From NCBI GenBank assembly GCA_002205965.3, contig NADL03000096.1, positions 186,001-250,000 of the forward strand: a DNA stretch of 64,000 bases, read 5' to 3'. The stretch comes from Kappaphycus alvarezii (lineage: Eukaryota > Rhodophyta > Florideophyceae > Gigartinales > Solieriaceae). Positions 25,130-35,739 of this stretch are shown here, one piece after another; positions within the stretch are counted from its first letter, which is position 1; every line of letters starts with the position of its first letter. A program made the translations under genes and the position numbers. The notes beneath the pieces are model-generated. The model saw only the letters and a list, made by a program, of their open reading frames with translations, did not search any database and had not been told where the DNA came from.

Positions 25130-26014
25130 TGATTTTACTTTGCAATTCTCCTTTACCCAGGGCTTGCAAAGGGGGGGAAAGCTTGGGCAGTTCTTTGTTG
25201 CTTTGCGGGCAGTGACGGCTGTGTCCTGAGAGAAAGGAGGCATTAGCATACGGACTACATCCGCGATCTATTGCTGTATGGGAACCCTAAGGAGATTGGT
25301 CAGCTGCCTAATGACGAGAGAACGGGGTCGAGCAGCGTCATACTTTCAACCTGTGCAAGTGGGAATTGCGACTACCGCAGAAGCTGATACTGCGGTACAT
25401 AGTGTCCAAAGAGTGGTGAAAAAGTTTGGAAACAGCCCCAACTAGGCGCTCCTGTGCGTCGACTTGAAGAATGCTTTCAAGTTTTGCTGCCGTACTTCAT
25501 TTCTGGAGGCCATTAAAACCCATTTTCCTCAGTTGCTGAGATGGACACTGTACTGCTACCACAAAGATTCAGCTTACTTTTGGACGGGCTATGAAATCAT
25601 TCGCAGTGTTGTTGGCACCCAACAAGGCGATCCGCTGAGTGGGTTGTTATTTGACCTCGTGCTGCAACCAAGAGCTTGAAGATCAAGGACTTGATTTCAG
25701 TCTTCAGGAGACGAGGAAACCGAACGACTCCTCTTGGAATTATGGTACCACGATGACGGCTACATTTTAGCCGAACATGAATGTGTTCTCAAGGTTATCG
25801 GCATTCTTTCATCACCGGAGGCAAGATGCCTGGGCTTGCATTTGTCCACCCGAAAATACAAGATATGGTGGCCAAAAGCGCCTGATGGATCGGTAAGCCA
25901 CGTTATCCACCCGCAGTGATTCAGAAGTACAGCGACGGCACTACGGTTCGGAACGCACCAGTTGGCTCGAAAGAGTTTACGGAAAAATGCATTCTAGACA
26001 ATGTGTACTGTCTC
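25130..26014 (+). mobile_element. Non-LTR retrotransposon RT, 5' part (copy D), cut by the gypsy insertion
   Basis: The plus strand shows TLRRLVSCLMTRERGRAASY, then QVGIATTAEADTAVHSVQRV, then LLCVDLKNAFKFCCR, VVGTQQGDPLSGLLFDLVLQ, the altered catalytic box WYHDDGYILAE, and YSDGTTVRNAPVGSKEF. These are the ordered RT blocks, with the fingers, the first catalytic Asp (VDLKNAF), QQGDP and the xADD box, here HDD. The match runs to the base before the LTR at 26015 and resumes after the right-hand target copy at 33486-33490. In-frame stops and frame changes (near 25.30, 25.44 and 25.68 kb) show it was not functional as it stands. The upstream end is not defined. Confidence 0.7.
26010..26014. repeat. 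Target-site duplication, left copy (GTCTC)
   Basis: GTCTC sits immediately before the first LTR base and again immediately after the last base of the second LTR at 33486-33490. Five bases is the usual length for Ty3/gypsy integrases. Confidence 0.9.
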
Positions 26015-26730
26015 TGATGTGCGCAAATTCGCACACGAAAAAATTTAGATGAGGACCATAATTGTATACAGTATTGGAACTGGGAAGATATTTTTACAGT
26101 TTTTGAATTTGCAAGATATTTTTAATTTGGGTGAGTGTGGCAAATTCATCGGTTGATTTTTTATTTTAGGACACGCTGTCATAGTGGATGTCAGTACAGT
26201 TCTAGGTTGTGGGTGATACTACGAGTGACTCTGAAAGGTCTCTATAATGGCCACATCAATTCCCACCCCTGGCCGATGGGTGGCTGGCATGGGTATGGCA
26301 CCTAGATATTTACCTTGAGGAAATATCTTCTAATGGTCTCTCTGGTTCACACGATTCCCGTGAATGCGTTTTATGGTATTTAGTATGTTTGATTGAGACT
26401 TTAGGATTAGCCGAAAGGTCTATATAAGCTGAGTAAAGTGCTTCCTCCTTGAGAGGTCAAGCAAGTTGGCAGACAACTTCAGGTCAAGCTCCGAGTAGTA
26501 GGAAGTTGAAGAGTCAACTTCAGACCCTAGAAAACTTTTTCCTAAGCTGGTCGCAGAGCATCAGTGGTAGACCCTGCCCCTTTTATACTTGCTTGTAGCC
26601 CTCTCAACTCTCTCTCCATAACTCCTTTTTATTTGTTCAACTATACCACGGTAGCACTTTTGTCGTCGCAACACCTCCGTCTTGGGGTAGTTGGTTCTAA
26701 GTATCTTCTCCCGACGATTTACCCCTATCA
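26015..26730 (+). repeat. 5' LTR of the gypsy element
   Basis: TG...CA ends, 716 bases. A likely core promoter motif (GTCTATATAAGCTG) lies near 26410-26430, with a similar but weaker TATA-like copy about 180 bases earlier, so U3 carries an internal near-repeat around GACT-T-xAAAGGTCT. The only other copy of this LTR in the window is the 3' one; no solo LTR was seen. Confidence 0.92.
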
Positions 26731-26817
26731 TTTGTACTCTTGTGGAGGGGGTTGCACCCGAGGTATTCGAGTTGAGCAGTCTTAGGGAACCATTCGAGGG
26801 ATCTCTTTTCTGTAATC

Positions 26818-27987
26818 ATGGATCTCAACGCTGCTCGTATAACGTTCACAGGGGGCAAGAATGAAGACGTTGAGGAGTTTCTCTATACATATGTCAACGT
26901 TGTGATGCGTGAGAAGAGCGATGAAGAGAAGGCCGAAAGTATCTTCGCCTATCTTCATGGTGACGCAAAGCACAAATATAAGGCCAAGTTTATCAACGGG
27001 TGGTCTCTTAACGGGAATGGGCGTAACTTCGGTGAGGTATGTGAGTGGCTTGTGAAAGAATATGCTAAGCAGGTAGAACCAGATGAGATGATTCGTACCG
27101 CCATAGAGGCCCGGCTCAACTTCGACGATTTGTTAAGCTCATTGGTATACTTGTGTGATCTCTATGAAAAGGCTGGGTTCAACGCCCAAGCCAAGTACGG
27201 AATGCTGCGTAAGGCGGCGATGGGGGATAAGCGGCTCTCCGATTTCCTCCTCATCAAGGGCCCTCACACTTTTAATGAACTGAAGGGTACCATAGTAGAA
27301 TTTGTCAAAAATTCGGAGACGTTTCAGTCACTAAGTGAAATACCGAGGGAAACCCGTACATCTATGCCGATCGTGCATCCTGAAAAGAATTATCAAAGGC
27401 CAGCTACTAGCGCAGCAGCATTGGAATCAGTCAGGAGCGATGTCAAAAACTTGGAAGAAAGGTTGGAAACCCGATTCGATAATCGACTTGACATGATAAC
27501 CTCGCAGTTGGAAAGCCTTACTCTTACCATTAAGAAGAACCAGTCTGGGGCCCCCAAGGCCGCAGAAGTCTGTTCCTACTGTCACAAGCCTGGACACTTT
27601 GCAAATAGGTGTCCTGATAATCCACATAGAAACACTCGTTGTGGAAAGTGCGGTCGTTACGGGCATCATGAAAGTAACTGCTGGTCTAAAGACAACAGAA
27701 GAGCAAATTTATCGGACGCGAGGAGTGAGTCAGGACCAGAGATGAAAATCTTACAAAACAGGAAGGATCAAAGGTTGGCGGATGCCGGTAATGTATCCAT
27801 CGCTGAAGAAATCAGTCAAGTTAATGTGACAAAAAGGGATGGGGAAGGGAACGTTTTGTCGAAAAAACCTAGGCTAGATTATGGAATGCTGGAGCATATC
27901 CCAGCACCTGTACCTCCTCGAACCAAGAGGCTTGATCAAGTTGTTCCAGGGTGGGAAACACTTCGGCCAAGAAGACGAAAAGAGTAA
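26818..27987 (+). CDS. Gag of the gypsy element
   Basis: A 389-residue frame beginning with ATG 87 bases after the 5' LTR. The N-terminal 200 residues look like a Ty3/gypsy capsid (helical, with ITFTGGKNEDVEEFLYTYVN and a FxxxxxWL.x-type ending). A coiled-coil stretch near residues 200-240 follows, then two CCHC zinc knuckles (CSYCHKPGHFANRC and CGKCGRYGHHESNC, about residues 257-290). The C-terminus is basic and charged. It would form the particle shell and bind genomic RNA. The next reading frame overlaps its end, as is common for Gag-Pol units in this family. The frame is uninterrupted. Confidence 0.85.
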   Translation: MDLNAARITFTGGKNEDVEEFLYTYVNVVMREKSDEEKAESIFAYLHGDAKHKYKAKFINGWSLNGNGRNFGEVCEWLVKEYAKQVEPDEMIRTAIEARLNFDDLLSSLVYLCDLYEKAGFNAQAKYGMLRKAAMGDKRLSDFLLIKGPHTFNELKGTIVEFVKNSETFQSLSEIPRETRTSMPIVHPEKNYQRPATSAAALESVRSDVKNLEERLETRFDNRLDMITSQLESLTLTIKKNQSGAPKAAEVCSYCHKPGHFANRCPDNPHRNTRCGKCGRYGHHESNCWSKDNRRANLSDARSESGPEMKILQNRKDQRLADAGNVSIAEEISQVNVTKRDGEGNVLSKKPRLDYGMLEHIPAPVPPRTKRLDQVVPGWETLRPRRRKE

Positions 27988-27999
27988 GAAATTTAAGAG

Positions 28000-30900
28000 T
28001 ATCCCGAAGGACGTACTAGAATATGTGAAGAAGTACAATTTGGTGGCTGAGCTTGCATCGGCCCCAACTGGGATAACGTTTGGTCAACTTTTGAGGGGCG
28101 ACGCAGAGGATGCGAGAAAAGAACTCAAAAAAATTATCAGGTCTAATAAGTCCGCTAAGGGTAAGAAACTGTTTCTTCAATCGGCCTCGACAGCACCAAG
28201 ACGTCTTAAACTAGTACCAGTCAAAGTATTGGGAATGCAAACCCAAGCTCTTTTCGATTCGGGCGCTGTTCCAAACCTTATTCAGAAACTTTGGTGACAG
28301 ATTTAGGTCTCGAAATTATTCCAACTACTCGAAGAATAACTGTGGCGGATGGAACCGTCTCAAAATGCATGGGCACTGTTAACAAGGTTTCCGTGTTCTT
28401 TGGGGACTCTAAAGTTGATGTAGACTTTCTCGTCATGCCGGAGCTCCCTTTCGATGCAATCATTGGCTGTCCTACCATGGAAAGACTAGGGACCTGCATT
28501 GACTTGGGCAACCAAATCGTTTCAGTTAATGTTGACGGCAGAAACGTGAAGATGCCCCTGGATTTCGACAAAAGCACACATCCGGAAGATCTAAGAGAGA
28601 CGGACAGTGAAGATTTCACTTCTAGCTATGACAGCGAAGATTCCGAACCAACTAACACTTTCGGAAGTGAGAAAGGGTACGCTCGGGGGACAATGAACAT
28701 GACATGGGACGATTATGATTCTGGGTTTGAAACAGATGAAGAATGGAATTCTAGGGTAGGTTTGACACCTGAATGTGTTTCTTTTTGCGATAATATCGAA
28801 TCAAAGGACGGAATTCGGGCATGAAAGAAGATTACAATTGCACGGAAAACAAGGAATATATCGAATTCCATATCTGAAGATGTGAGCACGCCGGAAGAGG
28901 TCCTTCAAAATTTGGAGGGTGAGGATCAAGAAAAGGACCAGCGCCAAATTGGAGAAATTCAAGAAAAAGTACAGCACCTTCCAGCCCCCGCCTCAATGAT
29001 AATATCCGACATGTTAACATCTTCCGAAGTAATTGCATGGAGTGTATCAGATTTAAGACAAGCAAGTGTACCGGTCACTCACTCATTTGAACTTACCGAT
29101 ACTCAACCAATTTACCACAGGCCTAGACGTCAACCGCCAAAATATGACCAATTTATCTCAGAGAATGTTACAAGTATGCTGGAAAATGATATCATTCGGC
29201 CAGTTTCATCCCCATGGTCATTTCCAGTTGTGGTCGCACCAAAGAAGGATGGAAAGCTGCGTTTTTGCGTCGATTACCGACAACTGAACCAGAGAATGAT
29301 ACCCGATCGATTTCCGATTCCGAATATGGAGGAAATCCTCGAGGACTTGAAGGACGGGAGATACTTCACCTCAATTGATCTTTACACTGGTTATTGGCAG
29401 ATTCCATTGGATGAAAAATGCAAGGAAAAAACAACTTTTACCAGCAAAGCCGGTACATTCAGGTTCGAAGTGATGCCTTTTGGTCTCATGAATGCCCCAG
29501 CTACATTCCAAAGAATGATGAACGAGGTTTTGAAAGGACTTCCATTTGCAAGAGTTTATATCGATGATGTAGTGATATTCTCAAAAACCTTGGATCAGCA
29601 CATATCGCATGTCAAGACTGTGGTGGAGAAAAGCTGCGTACAGCCTGAAAATTAAGTTAAGCAAATGCTTCTTTGCGAAAACGTCTATCCAATTACTCGG
29701 TCATATCGTCGATCAAGAGGGAATTAAAGTGGATCCAGAGAAAACGAAAAAAATCAAGTTGGCACCAAGGCCCGCTTCAAAGACGGAGGTTCGAAGCTTC
29801 TTAGGACTGGCCTCATATTACAGGAGATTTATCAAAGATTTCGCCAAGACTGCAGCACCGTTACATGCCAGCACAACAAAGAACGGAAAATTTTTATGGA
29901 ACAAGGAAATGCAAACCGCATTTGAAGAGCTTAAAGATAAGCTATGTGTCCCCCCAGTGCTCATGTATCCAGATTTCAAGAGACCATTTGTTGTGGAGAC
30001 AGATGCCTCAGAACGGTCTTTGGGTGCCGTTTTGTCCCAAAAAGATGAAAACGGAAGACTACACCCGGTTCAATTCGCAAGTCGCACTCTGAATGATGCG
30101 GAAAGGAGATACTCAGTCTGCGAAAGAAGCGCTCGCTGTTGTCTTCGCACTGAAAAAGTTTCGCGTATACCTTTTATCACTCGAGAAATTTGTCTTGATA
30201 ACTGATCACCAGGCACTTAAGACAGCATTCCAAAAGAAAGATGTACATCACCGCTTGGCCCGATGGCTCGACATTTTCGCAGAATATCGGTTTGAAATTG
30301 TGTATAGGCCCGGACGCAATAATCAGCCTGCCGACTACCTATCCCGCTTGAGGGATCCACTGATTCCAAATGAAAAAGCTTCCGAGAACATCGTCGGAGT
30401 TGCCGAGGTGCAAGTGCCGAACAATAACGAGTACGAAGCTAATATTGACGGACTAATTAAATTCCTGGATGGACTAGAAATGAGAAAGGTTGATATTGAA
30501 CACAGAAATTGGGTACGCAGGAATCAAAAGGCTTTTACACTATGGAATGGGAAACTCTTCCGACACACGAAAGCCGGTCCTCGACTAGTGGCCCCTTTGA
30601 AAGAAAGAATGAAGATCTTGAGGACTTTTCATGATGAGTTAGGGCATTGGGATCTCGAAACAACCAAGAAATTCGTTACTGAGAGATTCTGGTGGCCCAG
30701 TATCCATAAGGACGTCTATAACTTCGTGAAAAGCTGCGACAACTGTCAAAAATTCACGCCAATACGAAAGTATAAGACAACTCTAGGCTTTCCAGTTTCC
30801 GGTCTCTTTGAAACCTTTTCAATTGACTTTGCCGGCCCATTCAAGGAAACCTCTTCCGGAAACAAATATCTCCTTATAGGGGTGGAACATCTTACTGGAT

Positions 30901-31650
30901 GGCCAATAGCAGTTGCAGTTGAGGAGGCCAATGCTGAAGTGGTCCTGAGATTCATCGAAAAAGAAATAATTGAACCGTTTGGTCTTCCAAAAAGGATCAT
31001 CTCGGATAACGCACTTTGTTTTACTGCAACTTCACTGCTTCGTTTCTTGGAAGAAAAAGGTATTCAGCTAAAGACAGTTCTCGCATATGCTCCTATGTCA
31101 AACGGGAAAGCGGAGAGGATGGTTGGAACCATCAAACGATCAATATCGAAAACTATGTCCGAGAATGAAATCCAGTGGGAAGATGCCTTACCAAAAGTGT
31201 TATACGGCTATCGGCGAAGAAGAGGAAGAAGTGGACGGTCACCGTTTGAGCTAATGTACGGAAGAGCTCCTAGAATGTTACAGAGAGATATGGAAACAAA
31301 TGTTATCGATGAAGAGAGTAGAGAGGTCGAACTATGGCCACCGAAAGCTGGAGATCACACCGCGCGCTAACACAGACAAGAAATAAGGATGAAGAGCCTC
31401 CAGTCCAAACTTTCTCAGTCGGCTCTAAAGTACTTGTAGCACACGGAAAAAATGCAACAGGCTGTGAAGTGGCCGGCTTTCCAAACAAAGTACTCGAACC
31501 CTTGCATCGTCACGGAGGAAAGACACCCGCATTATAAGCTCTGTTCAAGCTCAGGGAAGAGATCAAGGAGGGCAATCCATGCACGTCGTCTGGTCCCTTA
31601 CCATCAGAGGCCTGAAGAATTCCTTCTCACACAGGACTATGCGCAACCAC
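28000..31650 (+). pseudogene. Pol region of the gypsy element (protease, RT, RNase H, integrase)
   Basis: Domain-level boundaries only. Protease is recognised by LFDSGAVPNLI. RT is recognised by FCVDYRQLNQR, TSIDLYTGYWQI, MPFGLMNAPATF and VYIDDVVIF. RNase H shows VETDASERSLGAVLSQ and ITDHQALKTAF. Integrase shows an H-x3-H zinc finger start (FHDELGHWDLET) with SCDNCQKF, then FSIDFAGPF, IISDNALCFTA and APMSNGKAERMVGTIKRS, which supply the DDE triad. The region looks recently active in sequence quality but is broken in about four places, so this copy is probably not autonomous. It would otherwise make the enzymes for cDNA synthesis and insertion. Confidence 0.85.
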
Positions 31651-31675
31651 GGGCATACTCATCTTTAACTATAGA

Positions 31676-32251
31676 ATGATTCCTATGGGAGGAAAAAGGG
31701 CCTGGGAATGGATCATCTCGATTACGCGTGACTACTACGAACTCCACGTAATCATCCATTTCTACATTAATATATGCCTATGTTTTCGTACGTTGAACGG
31801 ACCATTGCTACCTCAAGAAGATTTCCGACTATTGATCAGAGTTCTATTCTCATTCCAAAACGGAAGGTTCACGGAAGCAGGTCCAGAGTTTGTGGAAGTC
31901 ATATATCATTACTCTATAGGGAGGTATGGAATGGTAGCTATCGGAGACTTGTCGCAAACATATCTGAACATTATCCGTCCAGTTTACGTATTTCTCAAGA
32001 ACAACCAAGATGTGCGACTGAGAGGTTACAGCTTGCCCCCTGATATGGAATATCGACTGGTCCCATATCCTCTATGGGAACCTTACGTTGCTCCGCTCAG
32101 AAATACAACCTCAGCCGAAGACCAGGATCCTCCCGAGGCCGTGATGATGATACGAGCTGGACCATCAAGTGATCGGGGGATCATCGAAGAGGGCAAGGCG
32201 TCGGGAGCAGCGAGGAAGATCGCCAAGAAGATCGCCTCAAACACCGCCTAG
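31676..32251 (+). other. Accessory reading frame after pol, first copy
   Basis: An ATG-started frame of about 190 codons between integrase and the 3' LTR, where some LTR elements carry an env or other extra gene. It includes a hydrophobic patch (FYINICLCFRTLNGPLLPQE), an LLIRVLFSFQNGRF block, and an MEYRLVPYPLWEPYVAPL block. There is no convincing signal peptide, no long membrane anchor and no recognisable envelope feature, so I do not call it env. A second, related region follows at about 32.3-32.73 kb, which argues that the sequence was once under use rather than chance. Function unknown. Confidence 0.5.
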
Positions 32252-32299
32252 TCTCCCAGGGGAAACTATGCATCCTTAATTATTGGACGGCTACCAATT

Positions 32300-32735
32300 A
32301 GACGTTGGCTTCGCGAAATGACAGAGGACCCACGAGAAGCAGAAGTAATTTCCTTTTTTGCATTAGTATTTGCATGTGCTTCCAGACCATTCACGGGGCG
32401 CACCTTACTCGTGAGGACTCAGTCCTTATGTTGCGAGTTTTTTTCTCCTTCAGATACCCGTTTCTGGACCCGTTGCCAGAAAAGTTTGCATACTACGTTT
32501 ATACCTCACATTTGGAAGGTTTGGAGAAGTGAAACGGGAGGAGCTCATTAGAGAACACTATGAAACCATACGCCGAATCTACGAAACTCTTGACCAAGGA
32601 GATGAGCCGGTCATCGCACGGTACACACTCTCTCATCATATTGGAAATGAGCTACTACCATATCCTTATAGTGAACCCTATACTCTCCCTGATGAATGGA
32701 TAGAACTCCCACAAGAACAACAAGAGCAGTGACGA
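32300..32735 (+). other. Accessory region after pol, second and diverged copy
   Basis: This shares blocks with the preceding accessory frame: CISICMCFQTIHG against INICLCFRTLNG, LMLRVFFSFRYPF against LLIRVLFSFQNGR, and ELLPYPYSEPYTLPDEW against YRLVPYPLWEPYVAPL. The order is the same, so it is a tandem duplicate. It appears broken and I could not define its original limits. It ends about 30 bases before the 3' LTR, next to the likely polypurine tract. Confidence 0.5.
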
Positions 32736-32765
32736 GCCGGGACGTTCGTCTTGAGCGGGAGGGCG

Positions 32766-33485
32766 TGATGTGCGCAAATTCGCACACGAAAAAATTTAGA
32801 TGAGGACCATAATTGTATACAGTATTGGAACTGGGAAGATATTTTTACAGTTTTTGAATTTGCAAGATATTTTTAATTTGGGTGAGTGTGGCAAATTCAT
32901 CGGTTGATTTTTTATTTTAGGACACGCTGTCATAGTGGATGTCAGTACAGTTCTAGGTTGTGGGTGATACTACGAGTGACTCTGAAAGGTCTATATAATG
33001 GCCACATCAATTCCCACCCCTGGCCGATGGGTGGCTGGCATGGGTATGGCACCTAGATATTTACCTTGAGGAAATATCTTCTAATGGCCTCTCTGGTTCA
33101 CACGATTCCCGTGAATGCGTTTTATGGTATTTAGTATGTTTGATTGAGACTTTAGGATTAGCCGAAAGGTCTATATAAGCTGAGTAAAGTGCTTCCTCCT
33201 TGAGAGGTCAAGCAAGTTGGCAGACAACTTCAGGTCAAGCTCCGAGTAGTAGGAAGTTGAGAGTCAACTTCAGACCCTAGAAAACTTTTTCCTAAGCTGG
33301 TCGCAGAGCATCAGTGGTAGACCCTGCCCCTTTTATACTTGCTTGTAGCCCTCTCAACTCTCTCCCATATACACTCCTTTTTATTTGTTCAACTATACCA
33401 CGGTAGCACTTTTGTCGCTCGCAACACCTCCGTCTTGGGGTAGTTGGTTCTAAGTATCTCTTCTCCCGACGATTTACCCCTATCA
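32766..33485 (+). repeat. 3' LTR of the gypsy element
   Basis: 720 bases, TG...CA ends, nearly identical to the 5' LTR at 26015-26730, with only a handful of single-base changes and short length differences seen by eye. The GAGCGGGAGGGCG stretch just before it is a candidate polypurine tract. Confidence 0.92.
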
Positions 33486-33490
33486 GTCTC
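33486..33490. repeat. Target-site duplication, right copy (GTCTC)
   Basis: Exact match to 26010-26014. It joins to coding sequence of the same RT copy (LDLQDAQLLFLILRN) that ends at the left boundary. Confidence 0.9.
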
Positions 33491-35068
33491 TCTAGCCGTT
33501 TCTGCACGCCGAATTGGATCTGCAGGACGCACAACTGTTGTTTCTCATCCTGCGCAATTGTTTTTGCGTTTGTAAGCTGAGTTACCTTCTAGGAGTGGTC
33601 CCGCCGTTGTGTACATAGAAAGGAGCGACGTGCTTCGACAACTCGATGGAATCTTCGATGCGCACACTTGCCGATGGTGTCCCCGACAAGATATTTTTAG
33701 AGAGCTGCGGCTGCCCCTGTAGAAAATCGAGGGAAAAAACGACTTTGGCTGCAGGTCTCACTTCCGTGGTGGATATCGCAGCGGCAGCCTTTCTGGGTTC
33801 AAGTGCCACGTCGAGCAAACTCTGTGCTAGTGTCCTGCCATCTCCAATTGCAGAAGTCACTACGTACTCCGATGCCACTAGAGTGAGCTTATGCAAAAAC
33901 AGAATTCTGAAAGGTCTTCAGAAATAGGTAGTATGATAAATTTCTGAAAAGTATTTCTGAAATTATTTTTCTGCAATTTGAAAACGTGTTTACGCATCAA
34001 CTGGCGAAAACTCCGACTTCACGATCTTTATTTCTCACAACCATTTCCCACGGGTCTTCACTAACTGGTCACATTTCAGCAATTTACCTCACGACTTCAT
34101 TCCAGAATTCTGCAATTGAATTACAGACTGTAATTCTATTGCTGAAATTTGGCAGTTTTATTTCTGAATTCTTTGTGCGTAAGCTCTCTACTGACGCGTT
34201 TTAGACTGGAATTCTCGTTGCCGCCCATCAAGACAGACTCCCGTTCAGCAGTTTTCTGCTCCAATAATTCTCCCACGCGTAATACCCTAACAAACGCTGT
34301 CCACGTGGCGCTCATGGATCAATTGCCCCCAGGGTGACAATAATACGTGAGCCCTCCAAGCATCGACGAAGCTACAGGGCTCGAGAGGTTGGGACCACCG
34401 CGTTCCTTGTCCAGGTTTGAAAACGCACACTCCGAACAAAAAGTTTCTATCTGGCTGTAGTACTTGTGTCAGGGGCCCATATTCGCAGCAGGGACCCCGT
34501 GGCCGAGACAAACATGCCCGAAACTTTGGAGATTCACGGGGATCACCTTTTGCATTGTCGGTACGGAAGAGAGCGCATTGTCCGTCATGTCAACCTAGGT
34601 GCCCTGTTTGGAAGCAACCTCGCCAGCGCGACAAGGCATCCTGTAATAGAGCCTCGACCTGCACCATTCCACAGGACAAGGCGCGACATCAACGCAACAG
34701 GAGCGACAGGCGGGACGGACTATTTCAACGCCACGTTCATCAACCCACTAGCCGCCTCGCATTGTAGGATTCGAAACTTGAACCCTGTCACAGGTCTTAA
34801 CGCTGCCATGTCAGACAAGCACTGAAGGTAACACGGTTTCATTCCTGCATCGCCCGAGAGGGCCAGCCACCTCCCCGTTCCGATCTCCACTATAGGAGGA
34901 TGGCATCCGGAAGCTTTTTCCATTGTCACAGGGCTGACAAGAGCTGTAGCGAATAGAGCCATGGAGCATTTTTCGAGGACGAGATCCACTTTTTTGCAAC
35001 GGCACGCCGCACTAGTGGTTTCCTCTAACACGGCCTGTCTGTTGTCTGGTCTCTCAACATCTTTCTAG
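33491..35068 (+). mobile_element. Non-LTR retrotransposon RT, 3' part (copy D) after the gypsy insertion
   Basis: This continues copy D. Blocks in order: LDLQDAQLLFLILRN, CVCKLSYLLGVVPPL (matching HLLRTFFGVCRINYLLRVVL of copy A), KGATCFDNSMESSMR, and LTSVVDIAAAAFLGSSATSS (matching AKLTAAAAFLSSVSLT). Then, after a gap at about 33.93-34.2 kb, come MPETLEIHGDHLLHCRYG, GGTDYFNATFINPLAASHCR and IGGWHPEAFSIVTGLTRAVA, ending before TAG near 35067. The C-terminus is the knuckle plus nuclease-like region. Several frame changes and stops (for example at about 33.59 and 34.83 kb) make it a pseudogene. The gap holds a candidate small element. Confidence 0.65.
33917..34168. mobile_element. Candidate MITE-like insertion in RT copy D
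   Basis: An AT-rich segment of about 250 bases begins TTCAGAAATA and ends TATTTCTGAA, its exact reverse complement. Many internal copies of TTTCTGAAA/TTTCAGCAA-like words lie near both ends, as in small non-autonomous DNA transposons. It sits where the RT-family match is lost between the TAAAAFLSS-like block and the linker. No clear target duplication was found, and ten-base ends can arise by chance in AT-rich DNA. Confidence 0.3.
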
Positions 35069-35175
35069 CTAGGTAGACAGAATGAAGACGCCTGTCATCC
35101 CGTTTGCTACCCAACGACTTGAAAACTCCCGTGGCTGTAGCAGTAGTCGAAACGGACGTGAGATCCAATATAATT

Positions 35176-35324
35176 TACAGTATAGTACAGTACAGTACGT
35201 ACAGTACGTACAGTACGTGCAGTAAGACTCGTTTGAACAGTACAGTACACTATACCGCGCAAAGCTGCGGTATCGTACTGTAGCTACCTCTCGACTACCG
35301 TACAGTACTGTACAGTACAGTCGA
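35176..35324. repeat. CAGTAC/GTACTG repeat cluster upstream of the RH3-like gene
   Basis: Three runs (35176-35225, 35235-35254, 35298-35324) of overlapping CAGTACGTACAGTAC and GTACAGTACTGTAC words. A short hairpin (ataccgc...gcggtat) lies between the second and third. The cluster lies about 415-565 bases before the helicase ATG, between the end of the transposon debris and the first host gene. Because the units are self-complementary, the cluster can fold or bind a dimeric factor; both ideas are inference. Confidence 0.6.
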
Positions 35325-35739
35325 GTATTATTTTTTCAGAACCAAGTTACGCAATGTCCACGCTGCGCTGGTGACGGAATTGGCGTTGGCGAGCAAAAGA
35401 AGAGAGCTTGGGATTGGACGTAGCATATCCAATGACCATTTGACAAGTTGCAAATGAGCTGCTTATCCACAGATCTGGGGTTGCCAACGAGCCATTGAAA
35501 AAAAGCATCTTTTCCGCATTCTAATTTTCGCCCTAGCCGACGCCGCCGTTGCCTATACTGAGCTCAAAGCGCCACCCTGCCCCCTCCACTTCTATCAACC
35601 GAGAGCGTCAAGCAAAGACACTATCTTCACTCGACCATCCGTTACTCTAGTGCGCCAATTGTAAACCGCTTGTTTCATTCAAGTGGTTGTCAACACGTTT
35701 GCAACCTTTGAGAGACAATTATCCAGGAGGTGGCAAGGC

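Larger units (their letters stand above)
26015..33485 (+). mobile_element. Ty3/gypsy LTR retrotransposon, young, inserted in RT copy D
   Basis: About 7.5 kb, bounded by two LTRs of 716 and 720 bases that start TGATGTGCG and end CCTATCA, with a 5-bp GTCTC duplication outside them. By eye the LTRs differ at roughly eight places, so the insertion is recent; no rate is available to give years. Domain order is Gag, protease, RT, RNase H, integrase, the Ty3/gypsy order. Parts: Gag about 26.82-27.99 kb with two zinc knuckles; protease DSG near 28.26 kb; RT about 29.05-29.9 kb with YIDDVVIF; RNase H about 29.99-30.35 kb; integrase about 30.6-31.3 kb with its HHCC finger. No chromodomain was recognised. 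An extra region of 1.4 kb follows pol. A purine-rich stretch before the right LTR is a plausible polypurine tract. Pol appears broken, with about four breaks beyond any Gag-Pol shift the family might use. Confidence 0.92.

Noticed and set aside
31676-32735. Calling the gypsy accessory region an envelope gene
   Set aside because: No convincing signal peptide, cleavage site or membrane anchor; the label would be guesswork.
35683-35739. GTG-started 19-residue extension of the helicase
   Set aside because: GTG is not a usual nuclear start codon; the ATG at 35740 begins a transit-peptide-like stretch.
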